From: Phymorhynchus buccinoides
Lineage: Eukaryota > Mollusca > Gastropoda > Neogastropoda > Raphitomidae
Assembly: GCA_017654935.2 (NCBI GenBank)
Contig: CM065706.1
Location: 8,423,188-8,487,187 of the forward strand
DNA: 64,000 nt
Reading direction: 5' to 3'
Numbering within the stretch: the first letter of the stretch is position 1; each line of letters begins with the position of its first letter. The position numbers and the translations under genes were made by a program. This document shows, one piece after another, positions 37,945 through 51,029 of this stretch. A model generated the notes under the pieces. It saw nothing but the letters and a program-made list of their open reading frames with translations, was not told where the DNA came from and did not search any database.

Positions 37945-39271
37945 TTAAAGGGGCACTCTGACGGATGAGTTTTTGCAAGAAACACGTCGAGATCACAGAA
38001 AGACAGCCTTTTCAAGGATCGGAACACTCACTTTGCTCTGGTTAACTAGAAACCCACAGCCACCTGCGCCAAAGCCAACAGAGCTCTAGGCTTCTTAAGA
38101 AGAAACCTGAAGGTGTGTTCCACGGCTACCAAGGAGTTGGCCTACAAAGCCATGGTCAGGCCCATCCTTGAATATGCAAGCGCAGTATGGGACCCACACA
38201 CCGACAGGCAGATCTCTGACCTAGAGAAGGTCCAACGCAGGGCGGCAAGATATGTGCTAAACAGACACAGAAATCCTTCCAATGTCAGCACCATGCTCCA
38301 CCAGCTACAATGGCCATCTCTGGCTGAGCGCCGCCGCGCTTCCAGGCTATCCATGATCTACAAGATCACAAGTGGACTGGCCTGTGTGAAATGCAGCGCC
38401 CTCAAACCCATGCCCCCCCCCCCCCTCCCCCAGCAGCAGAAGACAAAACCACAACAAGCAGCTCCAAAGAATCCCCGCCAGAACCGACTACCGCAACAAC
38501 TCTTTCTTCCCCCGAACCGTCCGCGACTGGAACTCCCTACCATCAGAGACAGTCCAGGTCCCCACGCTCAGCTCCTTCATCTCGAAGGTGCTGAAGCTCC
38601 CTGACTAAAAGCACGCCTACCCCCCCCCCCCCCCATAGCCATGTGCGGCTGGATGTTCTGGGACTAGCCAGGGGTGCTCGGTCGTGCACGTCCTCTTATC
38701 TGTCTAGACTTATTATTTTTGTTTCTGTTTTTCCTGCGCTGCATAATTCTTTGAACCCCAGTACATGTCAGTAATTGCCGGTTACGGCAGGTGGACATTA
38801 TTGGCAGAAGAAGAAGAAATCAAACCGTCAAAACGGCGATTCCTCCTTGGTGGAGATGCTGGAGAGAGTAGCCATTTTAAATGGAGTGGGTGAAGGCCAA
38901 ACCCATTGTGATTGAAGCTTTTTCTTTTTTTTGTAGTGCAGTAAAAAAAAAAGGAGCAAGTGAGCAAAACTCCTTTAGATAAACTGCATAAAATTTATAA
39001 ATAAAATAATAAAAAGGCTTGTATTGCGGAAATTTCATGCAAACGATTTGGTCTAAACGCAGGCGGTCATTAGAAAAGAGATGGCACACGCTTTCTCTTT
39101 CAGTGAAATAATTTGACTTCCAGCACCTCCGCCAAGAAGGAATCGCCGATTTGACGGTTTGATTTATAGGAAACCAGAGCAAAGTGAGTGTTGCGATCTC
39201 TGTAAAGGGTGTTTTCCTGGTGATCTCGACGCGTTTCTTATAAAAACTCATCCGCCAGGGCGATCCTTTAA
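37945..39271. mobile_element. Foldback MITE split by an RT fragment
   Basis: The left arm starts TTAAAGGGGCACTCTGACGG; the right end is its inverse near 39255-39271. The intact relative is at 46485-47036. Here the left arm breaks after CTAGAAA (about 38051) and resumes at ATCAAACCGTCAAAACGGCG (about 38819), with a LINE fragment between. Confidence 0.75.
38053..38819 (+). pseudogene. Non-LTR ORF2 C-terminal fragment with GAA tail
   Basis: The plus frame reads AKANRALGFLRRNLKVCSTA, then ILEYASAVWDPH and RRAARYV, typical of the post-RT region of RTE/Jockey-type ORF2 proteins. After a CCCCCCCCCC tract near 38413 the frame shifts; the proper continuation (NSFFPRTVRDWNSLPSETV, stop at 38606-38608) is in another frame. 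The 3' end is GGCAGAAGAAGAAGAA. It is 5'-truncated and nested in a foldback element. Confidence 0.8.
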
Positions 39272-39518
39272 GCTGTAAGGTACATGAGTATAAGGATCTA
39301 GATAGTTAAAGCCCCCCCCTCCACCCCCCTCCCCCACTTCCTTTTCCTCCTACATAGACAACATGACTGCTTCTACTCTTTGTCCTAACACACTTTTATT
39401 CCTTCCTCTTTCATTCTTCCTCTCCACAGTTCATTCATTCACACACACTGTCATCCTAAAACATTTGTTTTCTATACAGAGGAACAAAATCAATATTAAC
39501 ATATCAAAGAATTCACCT

Positions 39519-40073
<555 letters not shown>

Positions 40074-40257
40074 GGGAATAAGACGATTCGAGAAAAGGCG
40101 AAATGAAACAAGGAGATTCGAAAAGTACCCGGAATGCTTGCCACATTTCCTCATCCTTCTGTGAAACTGTCTGTCTCTCAATGTCTCTCATGGGAAAAAC
40201 AGCCCACAATCGATTTTCTTCATTTTAACAGTCATTCCGCAATTAGCGGGCAATATG

Positions 40258-40676
40258 CGACCCAGCACCACGAAAGGGACATTAAGTCGCTGTGTTAGTT
40301 TCTCTCAACAGGCCTGCAAAGTAATAAAAAAAATATATATATTTTTTATTAATTTTGAATTATGGGTATTTTCGAGCTCTCTAACATCTCATCTTTCATA
40401 TTTATAAAGGACCATCCTTGTTATGGTCTCTAAATTAAATACTCCAAAAAGTGCTTTTAAATGAGTAGGTTGATGCGTTTTCTTCAGCTAGGCTAAACTT
40501 TAGACTGTGATTTATCAAAATGGCCGACAGTCACCCTACCAAAATAACATTTAAATGCCTATAACTTTAAAACGGAAAATGTTATAAGAATGTTCTTATA
40601 TCATTTGGAGGAGAATTGTCTGACGTTTCTAGTTGTACCATTATCTCAGAATGGTCATTTTGACACTTAATGTCAC
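40258..40676 (-). mobile_element. GTGACCCAGCACC element without nested insertion
   Basis: Reverse-orientation relative of 1679-2492. Shared internal stretches include GGGTATTTTCGAGCTCTCTA and AATGGCCGACAGTCACCCTA. Its right TIR is cut to CACTTAATGTCAC. It lacks the C/G-bounded foldback. Confidence 0.75.
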
Positions 40677-40737
40677 ATAAATCCGTTTTAACCATTTCGA
40701 AAAACGTTTTTTTTATCTGCTCTTTGCGTGCGCGCAC

Positions 40738-40963
<226 letters not shown>

Positions 40964-41110
40964 AGACAGATAATTTAAAAAAATGAAAATGTATGATTTA
41001 TAAGGAGACCTAAAGGACAAGTCTTCAGTCATACACTCACGTGCACGCACGCAGACACACCCACACACACACACACCCAAACAGTCAGTAAGCAAGAGAT
41101 CAATACTTAG

Positions 41111-41260
41111 GGGCCAGCCACACGCCAGCTAAAATCGCACGACTGTACGATACGATTCGATCACGTGATCTCGAACCGCAAATCACGTTTTGTTCTCGGA
41201 GTCCACGTGATCGAATCGTATCGTACAGTCGTGCGATTTTAGCGGACGTGTGGCTGGCCC
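41111..41260. mobile_element. 150-bp hairpin MITE
   Basis: Starts GGGCCAGCCACACG and ends with its inverse. Arms of ~57 bp include CGCACGACTGTACGATACGA and meet near CACGTG. One arm mismatch block is near the outer end. No coding capacity. Confidence 0.8.
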
Positions 41261-41349
41261 ACTACCTAGACTAGTTCGCTCAAGCTTTACCTAAAAACAG
41301 GACACACACACACACAGAGACAAAAGAAAAATCACTACACACGCGAATA

Positions 41350-41450
41350 GGACGTCCCACAGACAGTATTGCCTGACTGTCGTTTCCGACCATAACTGCC
41401 AGATAGCAGAAGGAGGAAGCTGCTAGTCCTGCAGGCTGCGGGGGGCTAAA
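41350..41450 (+). repeat. Fragment of the 2763-type repeat
   Basis: Carries TGTCGTTTCCGACCATAACT and CTGCCAGATAGCAGAAGGAGG in the opposite sense to 2763-3290. Confidence 0.45.
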
Positions 41451-41598
41451 ATTGTTTTACAGTGGAGAAGCCGGCAAACATGCAGATCAACACCCCCCCC
41501 CCTTCCTCCATTTCTCGGTTCTTTCCGGGATTTTTAATTTTTATTAGTCTTGCCTTCTTTTTTTTTTTACTGCAGACTGAGCACTTCATTAAACCTCT

Positions 41599-41814
41599 AG
41601 GGGAAGACGGGGTAAAAAGCGCATGGGCGGGTAAGAAGCCCACCCCAATTATCTCATGAAATAAAGAAAATTTCAGTCAAATTTGCCCATGAGACGAATG
41701 CTAGACATTAATGCTCGTCTCATGGGCAAAATGAGACTGAAATTTGCTTTATTTCATGAGATAATTGGGGTGGGCTTCTTACCCGCCCATGCGCTTTTTA
41801 CCCCGTCTTCCCCT
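41599..41814. mobile_element. 216-bp foldback MITE with AGGGGAAGACGGGG ends
   Basis: Near-perfect inverted arms of ~100 bp (AGGGGAAGACGGGGTAAAAA, then CCCACCCCAATTATCTCATG). A second copy with an inverted loop lies at 62813-63029. Confidence 0.88.
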
Positions 41815-41829
41815 ATCGTTTTCTGTATT

Positions 41830-42490
41830 TAAGGCCAATTTTCATCCATTTACACAATTGAAAATATCATGCATTCAATAATAGTTATGAACAAATTATA
41901 CCACAAAACACTACCAACCCTCCATGCACTGTACAAATGTGGCTTGAAATGGCTTTATAGCTTATAAATGCCACTGTTAATAGTGGTGGATCCATAAAGG
42001 ATGCCAGTGGTTCTACCCATACTGGAGATAATATTTGATCAAAGAAACCACAAACACCACTAACTCAGTAACTGTGTATACTTTTTGAAGGTAGCTCTGT
42101 GCTGTGAAAAGAATAAAATAAAAGTAAAAGATTGTGCCGGTTTACTTTTTGTCCCAATGGGGGACAGATAGTGTATGAGCATGGTACATAGAGAGATCTC
42201 TTTCGAATTAATTGCATTCAATAATAGTAGAAGATAAAGGCACCCACCCACCCACCCACACTTCCCCTTCCTTACAAACCATACTTAGGGCTAGGTTAGG
42301 TTGCTGCTTTACGTAGCATCATGTTGGTGTCCCGATGAACGGGCGCTGGCTGGCCAGGTCACTAACATTAGAATAGGTTTTATTATTGTTTTTTGTTTTT
42401 TTAAGATGTGCTTTCCCTAAACGTTTCGTCGATATATTAATGCTAGAGTGTGGCGCTTTCGACTACTATCAAGATGAAGTTCAAGAAAGG
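41830..42490. other. No recognised gene
   Basis: AT-rich sequence with no supported frame or splice pair. Confidence 0.45.
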
Positions 42491-42806
<316 letters not shown>

Positions 42807-42908
42807 AGAACAGACAGACAGACACTTAAAACGATGGACAGCGACAGTTTGTTTTTAATTAATGATTAGGTTGTCTTTGAAAACAATGCTGCTTTCAAGA
42901 TCCCCCCA

Positions 42909-43148
<240 letters not shown>

Positions 43149-44219
43149 AGAGACTTCCGGGATAGAACAACCAAAATCAAGACGCCCCAAATCGCTTGTT
43201 GTCGAATTTCTTTTTTTGATGAATTTATAAAAACAATAACAACTGAAGTTCAGTTTCTGGCAAAAAAAAAACCAAAAAAAAAACACCCATGCAGGACGAA
43301 ATGAAAAAAATGAAAAATGCTGTCCCCAGCAAAACAGACTTGTAAAAGCAAACTTGCTGCAATCTACTGGCATTTTCAGGAATGAAAGAAAGAAAGACAA
43401 TATGGAGATAGAAGGCGAGGATTGAAGGAAGGTAAACTAAAAAAAAATGAAAGACAGAAAGAAAGAAAGAAAGGAAGGAAGAATTAAACAAATAAAAGCA
43501 TTTCACGGCAAATACTGACTGAATTTTCAGGAAGGAAAGAAAGAAAGACAAAATGAAGATGAATGCGAAGATTGAAGGAAGGTAAACTAAAAAGAAGAGT
43601 GAATAAAAGATAGAAAGGAAGGAAGAATGAAACAAATAAAAAACATTTCACAACAAATACAGACTTACAGTAGAAAAAGCAGCGAACGCCTGCTAGTAGT
43701 TGGAATTTCAATGTTCACTGTCCGCTGATGTCAAATCACTTACTGTCCTCTTTCCTCCGTGTCGCACTGACACACACACATGCGCACACAATGACGAATC
43801 ACGGCACGTGCAAAACGGACAGGTCCGTCCCCTGGTCGATCGAAGCCACAATCGACCGACGTCAAGAATATGTTTCACCTGCAGGACTGGCAGAGAATGT
43901 AAACCCTACATCCCCATTTCTGGAATTCCCTGGTAGCTTAAATTTGTTGCTATTGTCGTTCGTCTTACTCTGGCTAAAAGACTCCAGGGATCATCCCCAC
44001 AGCGGAAGCACTTGAACACTATAGTGGTGCAAATGCATCAGCTACGGATGAGCAGATTACGTATGTGTGTGACCGGGTTTTGTATGACCCCGCCACGTGG
44101 GCAGCCACACTCCGACCTCGGAGGATTTTGGATACTGATGATGTTCTGCTAAGAGGCTTGTCATGACTAAAGACAATACCCGCATAACTATGCATAGCAT
44201 AACAACATTTGTTTGGTAT
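43149..44219. other. Dispersed repeat, tandem duplication, no supported gene
   Basis: 43149-43262 matches 14352-14460. 43378-43670 is a ~155-bp segment duplicated in tandem (GATTGAAGGAAGGTAAACTA occurs in both halves). At 43790-43940 there are open frames with AG/GT pairs (CACCTGCAG near 43886, GTAGCT after 43933), but the frame is too short to call. Confidence 0.5.
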
Positions 44220-45040
44220 GTAGCCTTGATGTTCTAGCCTATGTCAAAGGTCGACTTATGGCGATCATTTGACCGCCAGGGGGCAGTCAAACCACTAGGG
44301 GCTTATCACGCTCTTTTCTTAGTTGGGCGTAGTGAGAGAGAGAGATAGGGTTAGACTCCTCCCTATCTCTCTCTTTATTCCCAACTAAGAATATAGAAAG
44401 GATTAGCCTCACTCGAGCGTTATGACACCTGGCGGACAAAAGAGCCAGCTAAGTCGCTCAGTGAGACAGCGTTAAAGACCCACCAGATCACGTGTCAAAA
44501 TCACGGGTTTTCCCTCTTATAGCTGGTAAGAAATCTTGTTTTGACCAGGTGTGACTCCCATACAAAAGCCCCCAAATTCAAACCGAAACATCATTTTAAA
44601 GAGCAGCCTCAATTTAAGTTGGGGACATTTGTATGTGGGTCACATCTACCCAGAAAAACAACAAAGGGACTTAATAATCGTGGTGCGTCAGTGTCTTTAA
44701 GTCAAGGCGATTTTTCTGGTTATGATTTTTTAATCATCTGAAGTTTTCTGTCTAATTTACATCAACTGCGGAAACCAGTAGCACAACACTAAGGCGCAAT
44801 GAGAGACTTAGTGCGATTTTTCTCACGCCAGAGGGCATGACGCTCGTGTGGGGCTAATCCTCTCTATATTCTTAGTTGGGGATAAAGAAAGAGAGAGAGA
44901 CAGTGAGTGGTCCTACCATCACTCTCTCTCTCTCTCACTACGCCCAAGTAAGAAAATCGCGTGATAAGCCCCTAGTGCATTGACTGCCCTCTGGTGTGAC
45001 AAATATCGCCATAGGTCGACCATTGATGTAGGCCTACATA
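44220..45040. mobile_element. Two-level foldback element with (GA)n arms
   Basis: Outer arms (GGTCGAC, CACTAGGGGCTTATCACGC) at about 44246-44330 pair with 44945-45021. Inner arms (CAACTAAGAATATAGA, GGATTAG) at 44375-44440 pair with 44820-44885. Each side is itself a small hairpin around GA/CT runs. It interrupts a dispersed repeat whose uninterrupted form is at 63313-63760. Confidence 0.75.
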
Positions 45041-45062
45041 ATTACGAAAATTAAGTAGTTTT

Positions 45063-45495
45063 CAAATAGGTGCAATAGATGATTTTCGGAAGAAAAAAAC
45101 CAAGGGGAGAACACTTCGTGAAAATTAGAGTTGCTTACCTCCACTACTCGGTCAAATACCATAGCAACAATACAACAATGGTGTCGAAGCTTGAAACCGC
45201 AGGATGCGAGTAAGCGACTAGCAAACATTTTTTTTAAATAGAAAACATTAGGGATGGCCAGTGGTCACAAACTGATAAAACTTGCAAAATGTGACGTAAA
45301 AATATAAATGACATAAATTTTTAGAATGACGCACGGTGTTCTAAGCGCTGTATGTCTGCTTAATTAAACACACGAGGCGAGAGCTTGATGGTCGAGTAAC
45401 TTCCCCTGATTGACCGATTGAATTAGGCAAGATCTCTCCCACACACCGTGAAATTACTCCCCTTAATTATTTCCGAACCATTCCTATTGAGGAAG
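45063..45495 (+). repeat. Dispersed repeat X with empty TTAA site
   Basis: Matches the reverse complement of 63045-63700 (for example GAAACCGCAGGATGCGA, TTCTAAGCGCTGTATGTCTG). At 45463-45466 it carries the single TTAA into which the MITE is inserted in the other copy. Confidence 0.8.
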
Positions 45496-45889
45496 CCAGG
45501 AGGACGCTTGGCGAAAGCTACGAGTGAGTAGAAACTGTATGGGTTGAGAGACTAAGTTTACATTTTTCTTCATTATATAAATTCCTATTGAGATGGACCC
45601 ACCTCATGCTCAGCTATTTGGCAATAGTACCAATGCTGCTAACAATAGATTCACGCATACACACACGCATGCACACACACACATCTGTCCGGTTTTTTTC
45701 CTGGGGGAAGAAATATAATGGGTAGCTTGAGTGTTTTAGAACACACCGGTTGTTTCATCAAGGTCTGAATGGTCGTTAATTAAGTAATGCGCGCTTCTGG
45801 ACACCCAAAAGGGGGATCAATCTATAGGCTTATATTCAACTACTTCCCTTTGCCAATCATTAAGAGACAAAAATGTATTTTTGACGCGA

Positions 45890-45901
45890 GCTTGAGAGAG
45901 A

Positions 45902-45981
<80 letters not shown>

Positions 45982-46018
45982 GAAGAGAGAGAGCGAGAGG
46001 GGGAGGAGAGAGAGAGAG

Positions 46019-46068
<50 letters not shown>

Positions 46069-46078
46069 GGGGAGAGAG
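45890..46078 (+). repeat. (GA)n-rich tract
   Basis: Imperfect (AG)n with CGAGAG and GGGG interruptions. Repeat-derived poly-RE frames are ignored. Confidence 0.93.
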
Positions 46079-46082
46079 ATGA

Positions 46083-46185
46083 CAGTAATCCAAGGAGAAA
46101 GGCAGAGTCAACTAAAGTGACAGATTAGAGGAAGTTACAAGCGCACAACTTCTAGAAGGTGGGGGAACTATTTTTTACGAAAGAC
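46083..46185 (-). repeat. GAA-tailed repeat, tail-distal fragment
   Basis: Matches the far end of the family (GACAGATTAGAGGAAGTTAC, GGTGGGGGAACTATTTTTT). The tail half is absent. Confidence 0.55.
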
Positions 46186-46301
46186 AACTCATGGAGTCTT
46201 GAAAGTAAATGCTCTGTAGTTTTTGATGTTGCCAGTTGCTCATTAATAAATAAATAATAATATTGGGATGATGAAGCACAAGATGAGAAAGAAGTTCTGA
46301 C

Positions 46302-46375
46302 CTGTTGTAGGAGACATTGGAGGAAGCTTGCGAACATATGTTCTTCTTCAGCCTTGTTGATAGGTGAGTGACAAA
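46302..46375. other. Exon-like segment with splice signals on both strands
   Basis: Plus strand: acceptor CCTGTTGTAG, 53-bp open segment (46311-46363; peptide ETLEEACEHMFFFSLVD), donor GTGAGT. Minus strand: long pyrimidine tract, acceptor GGCTTCCAG, 74-bp open segment (46302-46375; peptide CHSPINKAEEEHMFASFLQC), donor GTCAGA. Only one, or neither, can be real; the plus donor fits the consensus better. Confidence 0.3.
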
Positions 46376-46484
46376 CTGGAAGCCAGGGACAGGTAAGGCC
46401 AGGGGGTGGGGAGGGAGGGGAGGGGCCAGGGGTGGATGGAGGGAAGGTGGGCACCAATCAAAAAGAGACAGAGAGAAAGAGGCT

Positions 46485-47036
46485 TAAAGGGGCACCCTGA
46501 CGGATGAGTTTTTGCAAGAAACACGTCGAGGTCACCAGAAAGACAGCCTTTTCAAGGATCGGAACACTCACTTTGCTCTGGTTTCCTAGACATTAAACCG
46601 TCAAAACGGCGATTCCTCCTTGGCGGAGATGCGGGAGATAGTAGCCATTTTGGATGGGGTGGGTGGAGGTCACTCATTGTGGTTGAAGCGTTTTTTTTTT
46701 TTTTTGTAGTGCAGTAAAAAAAAAATTGGAGCTATTTCCTTTGTTGTGAGCGAAACTCCTTTAGATAAACTGCATAATAAAAAATTAAAAAAAACCTTGT
46801 ATTGCGAAAATTTCGTGCAAACTCAGGCGGCTATTAACAAAAGAGACGGCACACGCCTTCTCTTTGGGTGAAAGAATTTGACTTCCAGCACCTCCGCCAA
46901 AGAGGAATCGCCGATTTGACGGTTTGATTTCTAGGAAACCAGAGCAAAGTGAGTGTTGCGATCTCTGTAAAGGGTGTTTTCCTGGTGATCTCGACGTGTT
47001 TCTTACAAAAACTCGCCCGTCAGGGTGCCCCTTTAT
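46485..47036. mobile_element. Foldback MITE with TAAAGGGGCACCCTGACGG ends
   Basis: Intact relative of 37945-39271. Long imperfect inverted arms (AAACCGTCAAAACGGCGATT and inverse), a central T/A tract, and TA at both edges. Non-coding. Confidence 0.82.
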
Positions 47037-47111
47037 AGAATTGTGTGGGGCCATGAATCAGGAAGCAGAAATGTGGTGATATGAGCTTAAATTCACAAAG
47101 GCAACTGAAAC

Positions 47112-47729
<618 letters not shown>

Positions 47730-47819
47730 AATATTGAAAATTGACTTTTGTTTAATTTCTTAAATATGTTAACATGCCTTTGTCTGTTTGCCAGCCGCCA
47801 TATTGGAGACTAAATTAAT

Positions 47820-48195
47820 TTGAGTAGGCACACTACTAGTACTGGCGAGGCGTGGTTAGGCTACTGCTGCACCTATCTGTATTGCTAAAAAAAACACCGG
47901 GACTTTACTGGTGTTGCACTGCCTCCGGGCATTGCCCCCACCATCTTTGTATCTACAAATGTCCCATATATATGTGTCTGTTCCAGACCGAGAGGACGTA
48001 AAACACCATTTTTCGTTCGTGAGTAGGCACACCACTATAAGCTTCAAGCTTGTTGCTGCTGTTATTTCTTCATGTCCCATATGTGCCTTCCCAGGTCGAG
48101 AGGACGTAAAACTCAAATTTACGCTGTTATTTCTGTTCATCTCGTTTGGATGTATATGTGGTGTTGGTCAATAAATAATTGAAATTATTTTTAAA
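47820..48195 (+). repeat. Poly(A)-ended segment with internal duplication
   Basis: CGAGAGGACGTAAAAC occurs at about 47990 and 48098, each after a GTCCCATAT motif, and GTAGGCACAC occurs twice. The segment ends with AATAAATAATTG and an A-rich end, so it may be a retroposed transcript end. No frame recognised. Confidence 0.45.
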
Positions 48196-48334
48196 AAAAG
48201 ACACCACCAACAAACCCACACCCCAAGGTCCATTGATCAGGAACTTGATCAGTTTTCGCTCCTTTACATATTGATTTTCTGTGGGACCGATCGTTTTACT
48301 ATCCAGCCGGTCTCTAAAAAAAACCCAAAAACAT

Positions 48335-48338
<4 letters not shown>

Positions 48339-48367
<29 letters not shown>

Positions 48368-48470
48368 GTTATTTATAGAGCGCTTAACTCCCTTTGCAGG
48401 GTGCTCAAAGCGCTGAACAAAGGCCTAAACACTAACATACAGATAAACATACACATTAAAGACAAGCCAA
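48339..48470 (-). mobile_element. LINE/SINE 3' tail fragment, minus
   Basis: (AAT)n followed by GGTTATTTATAGAGCGCTTA: in reverse complement, a GCGCTATAAATA-type tail with (ATT)n, as at 6830 and 56041. Confidence 0.5.
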
Positions 48471-48558
48471 GAATAATCAACATGAAGACAAGTATCAATG
48501 AATATAAACATTAAAAATAAGTGAGACTTCATACAAAATACATGTATTAATCTCTCTC

Positions 48559-49466
48559 GCATTACGCTCACACATATACACATGCACGCACAAAACACAC
48601 GCGCACGCACGAACAGACACGTGCGGCTCGCGCTGTTATGTTCGTACGTCCATTATTGTTCAACAACCTTGCAGTGATCGGGCTGACTTTTGAAACCAAT
48701 AAGTCCTGGGACTGATTGACCAAAAAATCAATCAGTCCTTTTGACAACCAATAAGTCCCATTTTTTTTCCTAATCACAATATCATCTTTGTACTTTTTCT
48801 CTAAAAAAACCCCAAAAAACATTTGGCACAAAACAGAGGAAAACGGAATATATAATTATCTAAACCGAAATGTGTTTGATTTTCCAGGCACTCGGTCCCG
48901 TCACTGGTCGTTTTTGTTTCAAGCTGAATTAAAGAATTTCACCGACACCGTTTTCGATTCAAACAAGAGGTCGGCGCAAACTTTCTAGTGACGTATGACT
49001 CGGGGGTGGGGTGGGGGAAGAACGAAACAGAATCGAAGTCGTTTCTAACGTGTTACTTACAACTGTGTTCCGAGTGCATACGGAAAAACCCGATTGCGAG
49101 AGATCTCTGAGTTATTTCCCGATCCATAGTGTGTGTCGTCAAACTTCTTCCGGTGGAGTGACAAACACATTTTGGTTTAGATAATGATATATTCCGTTTT
49201 ACTCTGTTTTGTGCCAAATGTTTTTTGGGTGTGTTTTTTTAGAGAAAAAGTACAAAGATGATATTGTGATTAGGAAAAAAATGAGACTTATTGGTTGTCA
49301 AAAGGACTGATTGATTTTTTGGTCAATCAGTCCCAGGACTTATTGGTTTCAAAAGCCAGCCCGATCACTGCAAGGTTGTTGAACAATAATGGACGTACGA
49401 ACATAACAGCGCGAGCCGCACGTGTCTGTTCGTGCGCGTGCATGTGTATATGTGCGAGCGTAATGC
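48559..49466. mobile_element. Long foldback with ~310-bp arms
   Basis: 48559-48877 is the near-perfect inverse of 49163-49466 (for example GCATTACGCT / AGCGTAATGC at the outer ends). The unrelated loop is 285 bp. Each arm also contains a small hairpin, GACTGATTGACC with its partner. No transposase, so non-autonomous, or the footprint of an inverted duplication. Confidence 0.85.
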
Positions 49467-49619
49467 GTGTATGTGTGTGTATGTGGCGCGCACGCGTGTG
49501 TATGATAGAAGAATAAATAGTCAGATGGGGGACGAGGAAAACAGAAGGAAAAGGGCCTCAGCACAAAACAATAAACAACTTCTTTCTTTCTTTATTTTTC
49601 CATTATAGTCCCGTCAACA

Positions 49620-49977
49620 GCAGGTATGGGAATTAGAGAAGACCAAAAAGACTGAAAATTGGGGTCTGGGAGCAGGCATAGGAACAAGGAATAAAAAACA
49701 ACTGAAAACCGTGTGTGTTGGGATACAGCCCCCAGAAAATGAAGCTTCTTCTGTTATCTAAGCCTTAAAAACAGTATTAGGGATAAGACTGATATATTTA
49801 GTTCATTTTGCATTCATTTATAACCAATAGCTTAAGATTTACTTATTGGGCTTCTTTTTTTTTTCTCATAAATGTCCACTTGGACCATCAAAAAAGCTGA
49901 AACTTGCAAAAAAAAGACTGAAGAGGATCATAAAAAAAGCTGAAATCAGCCAAAAGACTGACAATTCCCATGCCTGC
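49620..49977. mobile_element. MITE with GCAGGYATGGGAATT termini
   Basis: TIRs at 49620-49634 and 49963-49977. Subterminal AAAGACTGA/AAGCTGAAA motifs repeat inside. Non-coding. Confidence 0.6.
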
Positions 49978-50215
49978 AACAGCTATGGTCATGTCAGGAC
50001 TGTCACCGCGTAAAGGTCGACCAATTATTACAAAACCAGCGTTCAACAACCTGTAAGCCACAAAACATACAGTACAATTCATAACATGACACCTCCATCA
50101 TTGCACCCTATAGCACATAAGTCCACACAGTGCTGGAAACGTTGAGCCACTCTACTCTAGTTATCGGATCCAGGTTATGGAAAAACCCCATTAAAAAACG
50201 ATAACAGATACTAAT

Positions 50216-50567
50216 AGATGTGCCACCCCCCTGCATTTCTCGGTTAATTGTATTTTTCCGTTTTTGCCTTTCTTACCATACATAAAGCTGTATTTTAGGA
50301 ACATTTTTAGCTAATAACCTTTTTGGAATACTAACCCTATCCCTAACCCTACCCCCCACCCTATAAGACGGAAAAATGCAATGAACCACAACTGTGACAA
50401 ATCGCGGTGTACTGCAGTACATAGTGGGGGGTAGGGTTAGGGCTAGGGTTAGTATTCCAAAAAGGTTATTACCTAAAAATGTTCCTAAAATACAGCTTTA
50501 TGTATGGTAAGAAAGGCAAACACGGAAAAATACAATTAACCGAGAAATGCAGGGGGGTGGCACATCT
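50216..50567. mobile_element. Foldback element with TTAGGG repeats, free copy
   Basis: Clear ends AGATGTGCCACCCCCC and the exact inverse at 50552-50567. Arms are ~125 bp and include AAATACAGCTTTATGTATGG in the right arm. The telomere-like tract occurs on both arms (CCCTAACCCTA near 50345 and TAGGGTTAGGGCTAGGG near 50430). It is not nested in another element here, so it defines the family ends. Confidence 0.8.
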
Positions 50568-50790
50568 TTACCTTTGCCCAAAAAAATATATACAAATTGC
50601 CATATAGGCACATACGCACTGCAGAATGGACAACAGGTGCCCACTCAAGTGCGCAAGGTCTCACGTGTGGACGCCAGTGAACAATAAAAAAAAAAACCCA
50701 CCCTGGCATGTCATAAATTGTCCGATAGATCAGAGAAAAAAAGGAACATTCAAAAGATAGATTTGTAAGGAAAGATGAAAGAACAGATTG

Positions 50791-50993
50791 AAGATCCGGG
50801 GAGACAGAAATCAGACGAAATGGAAAAACGCAGATCTTGTCGGGAGACTTTATGGGGGTGAGGGGTGAGGAGAGTAAAAGACATTGTAGGCAGAAAAAAT
50901 AGGAAAAGTAAGAAAAAGGGGTGGGCACAGCTTGGTCGAAAACACCCCCGCCACGTGAAGGCTGGCCCACAGGGGCAATAAACAACTTAACCC

Positions 50994-51029
<36 letters not shown>

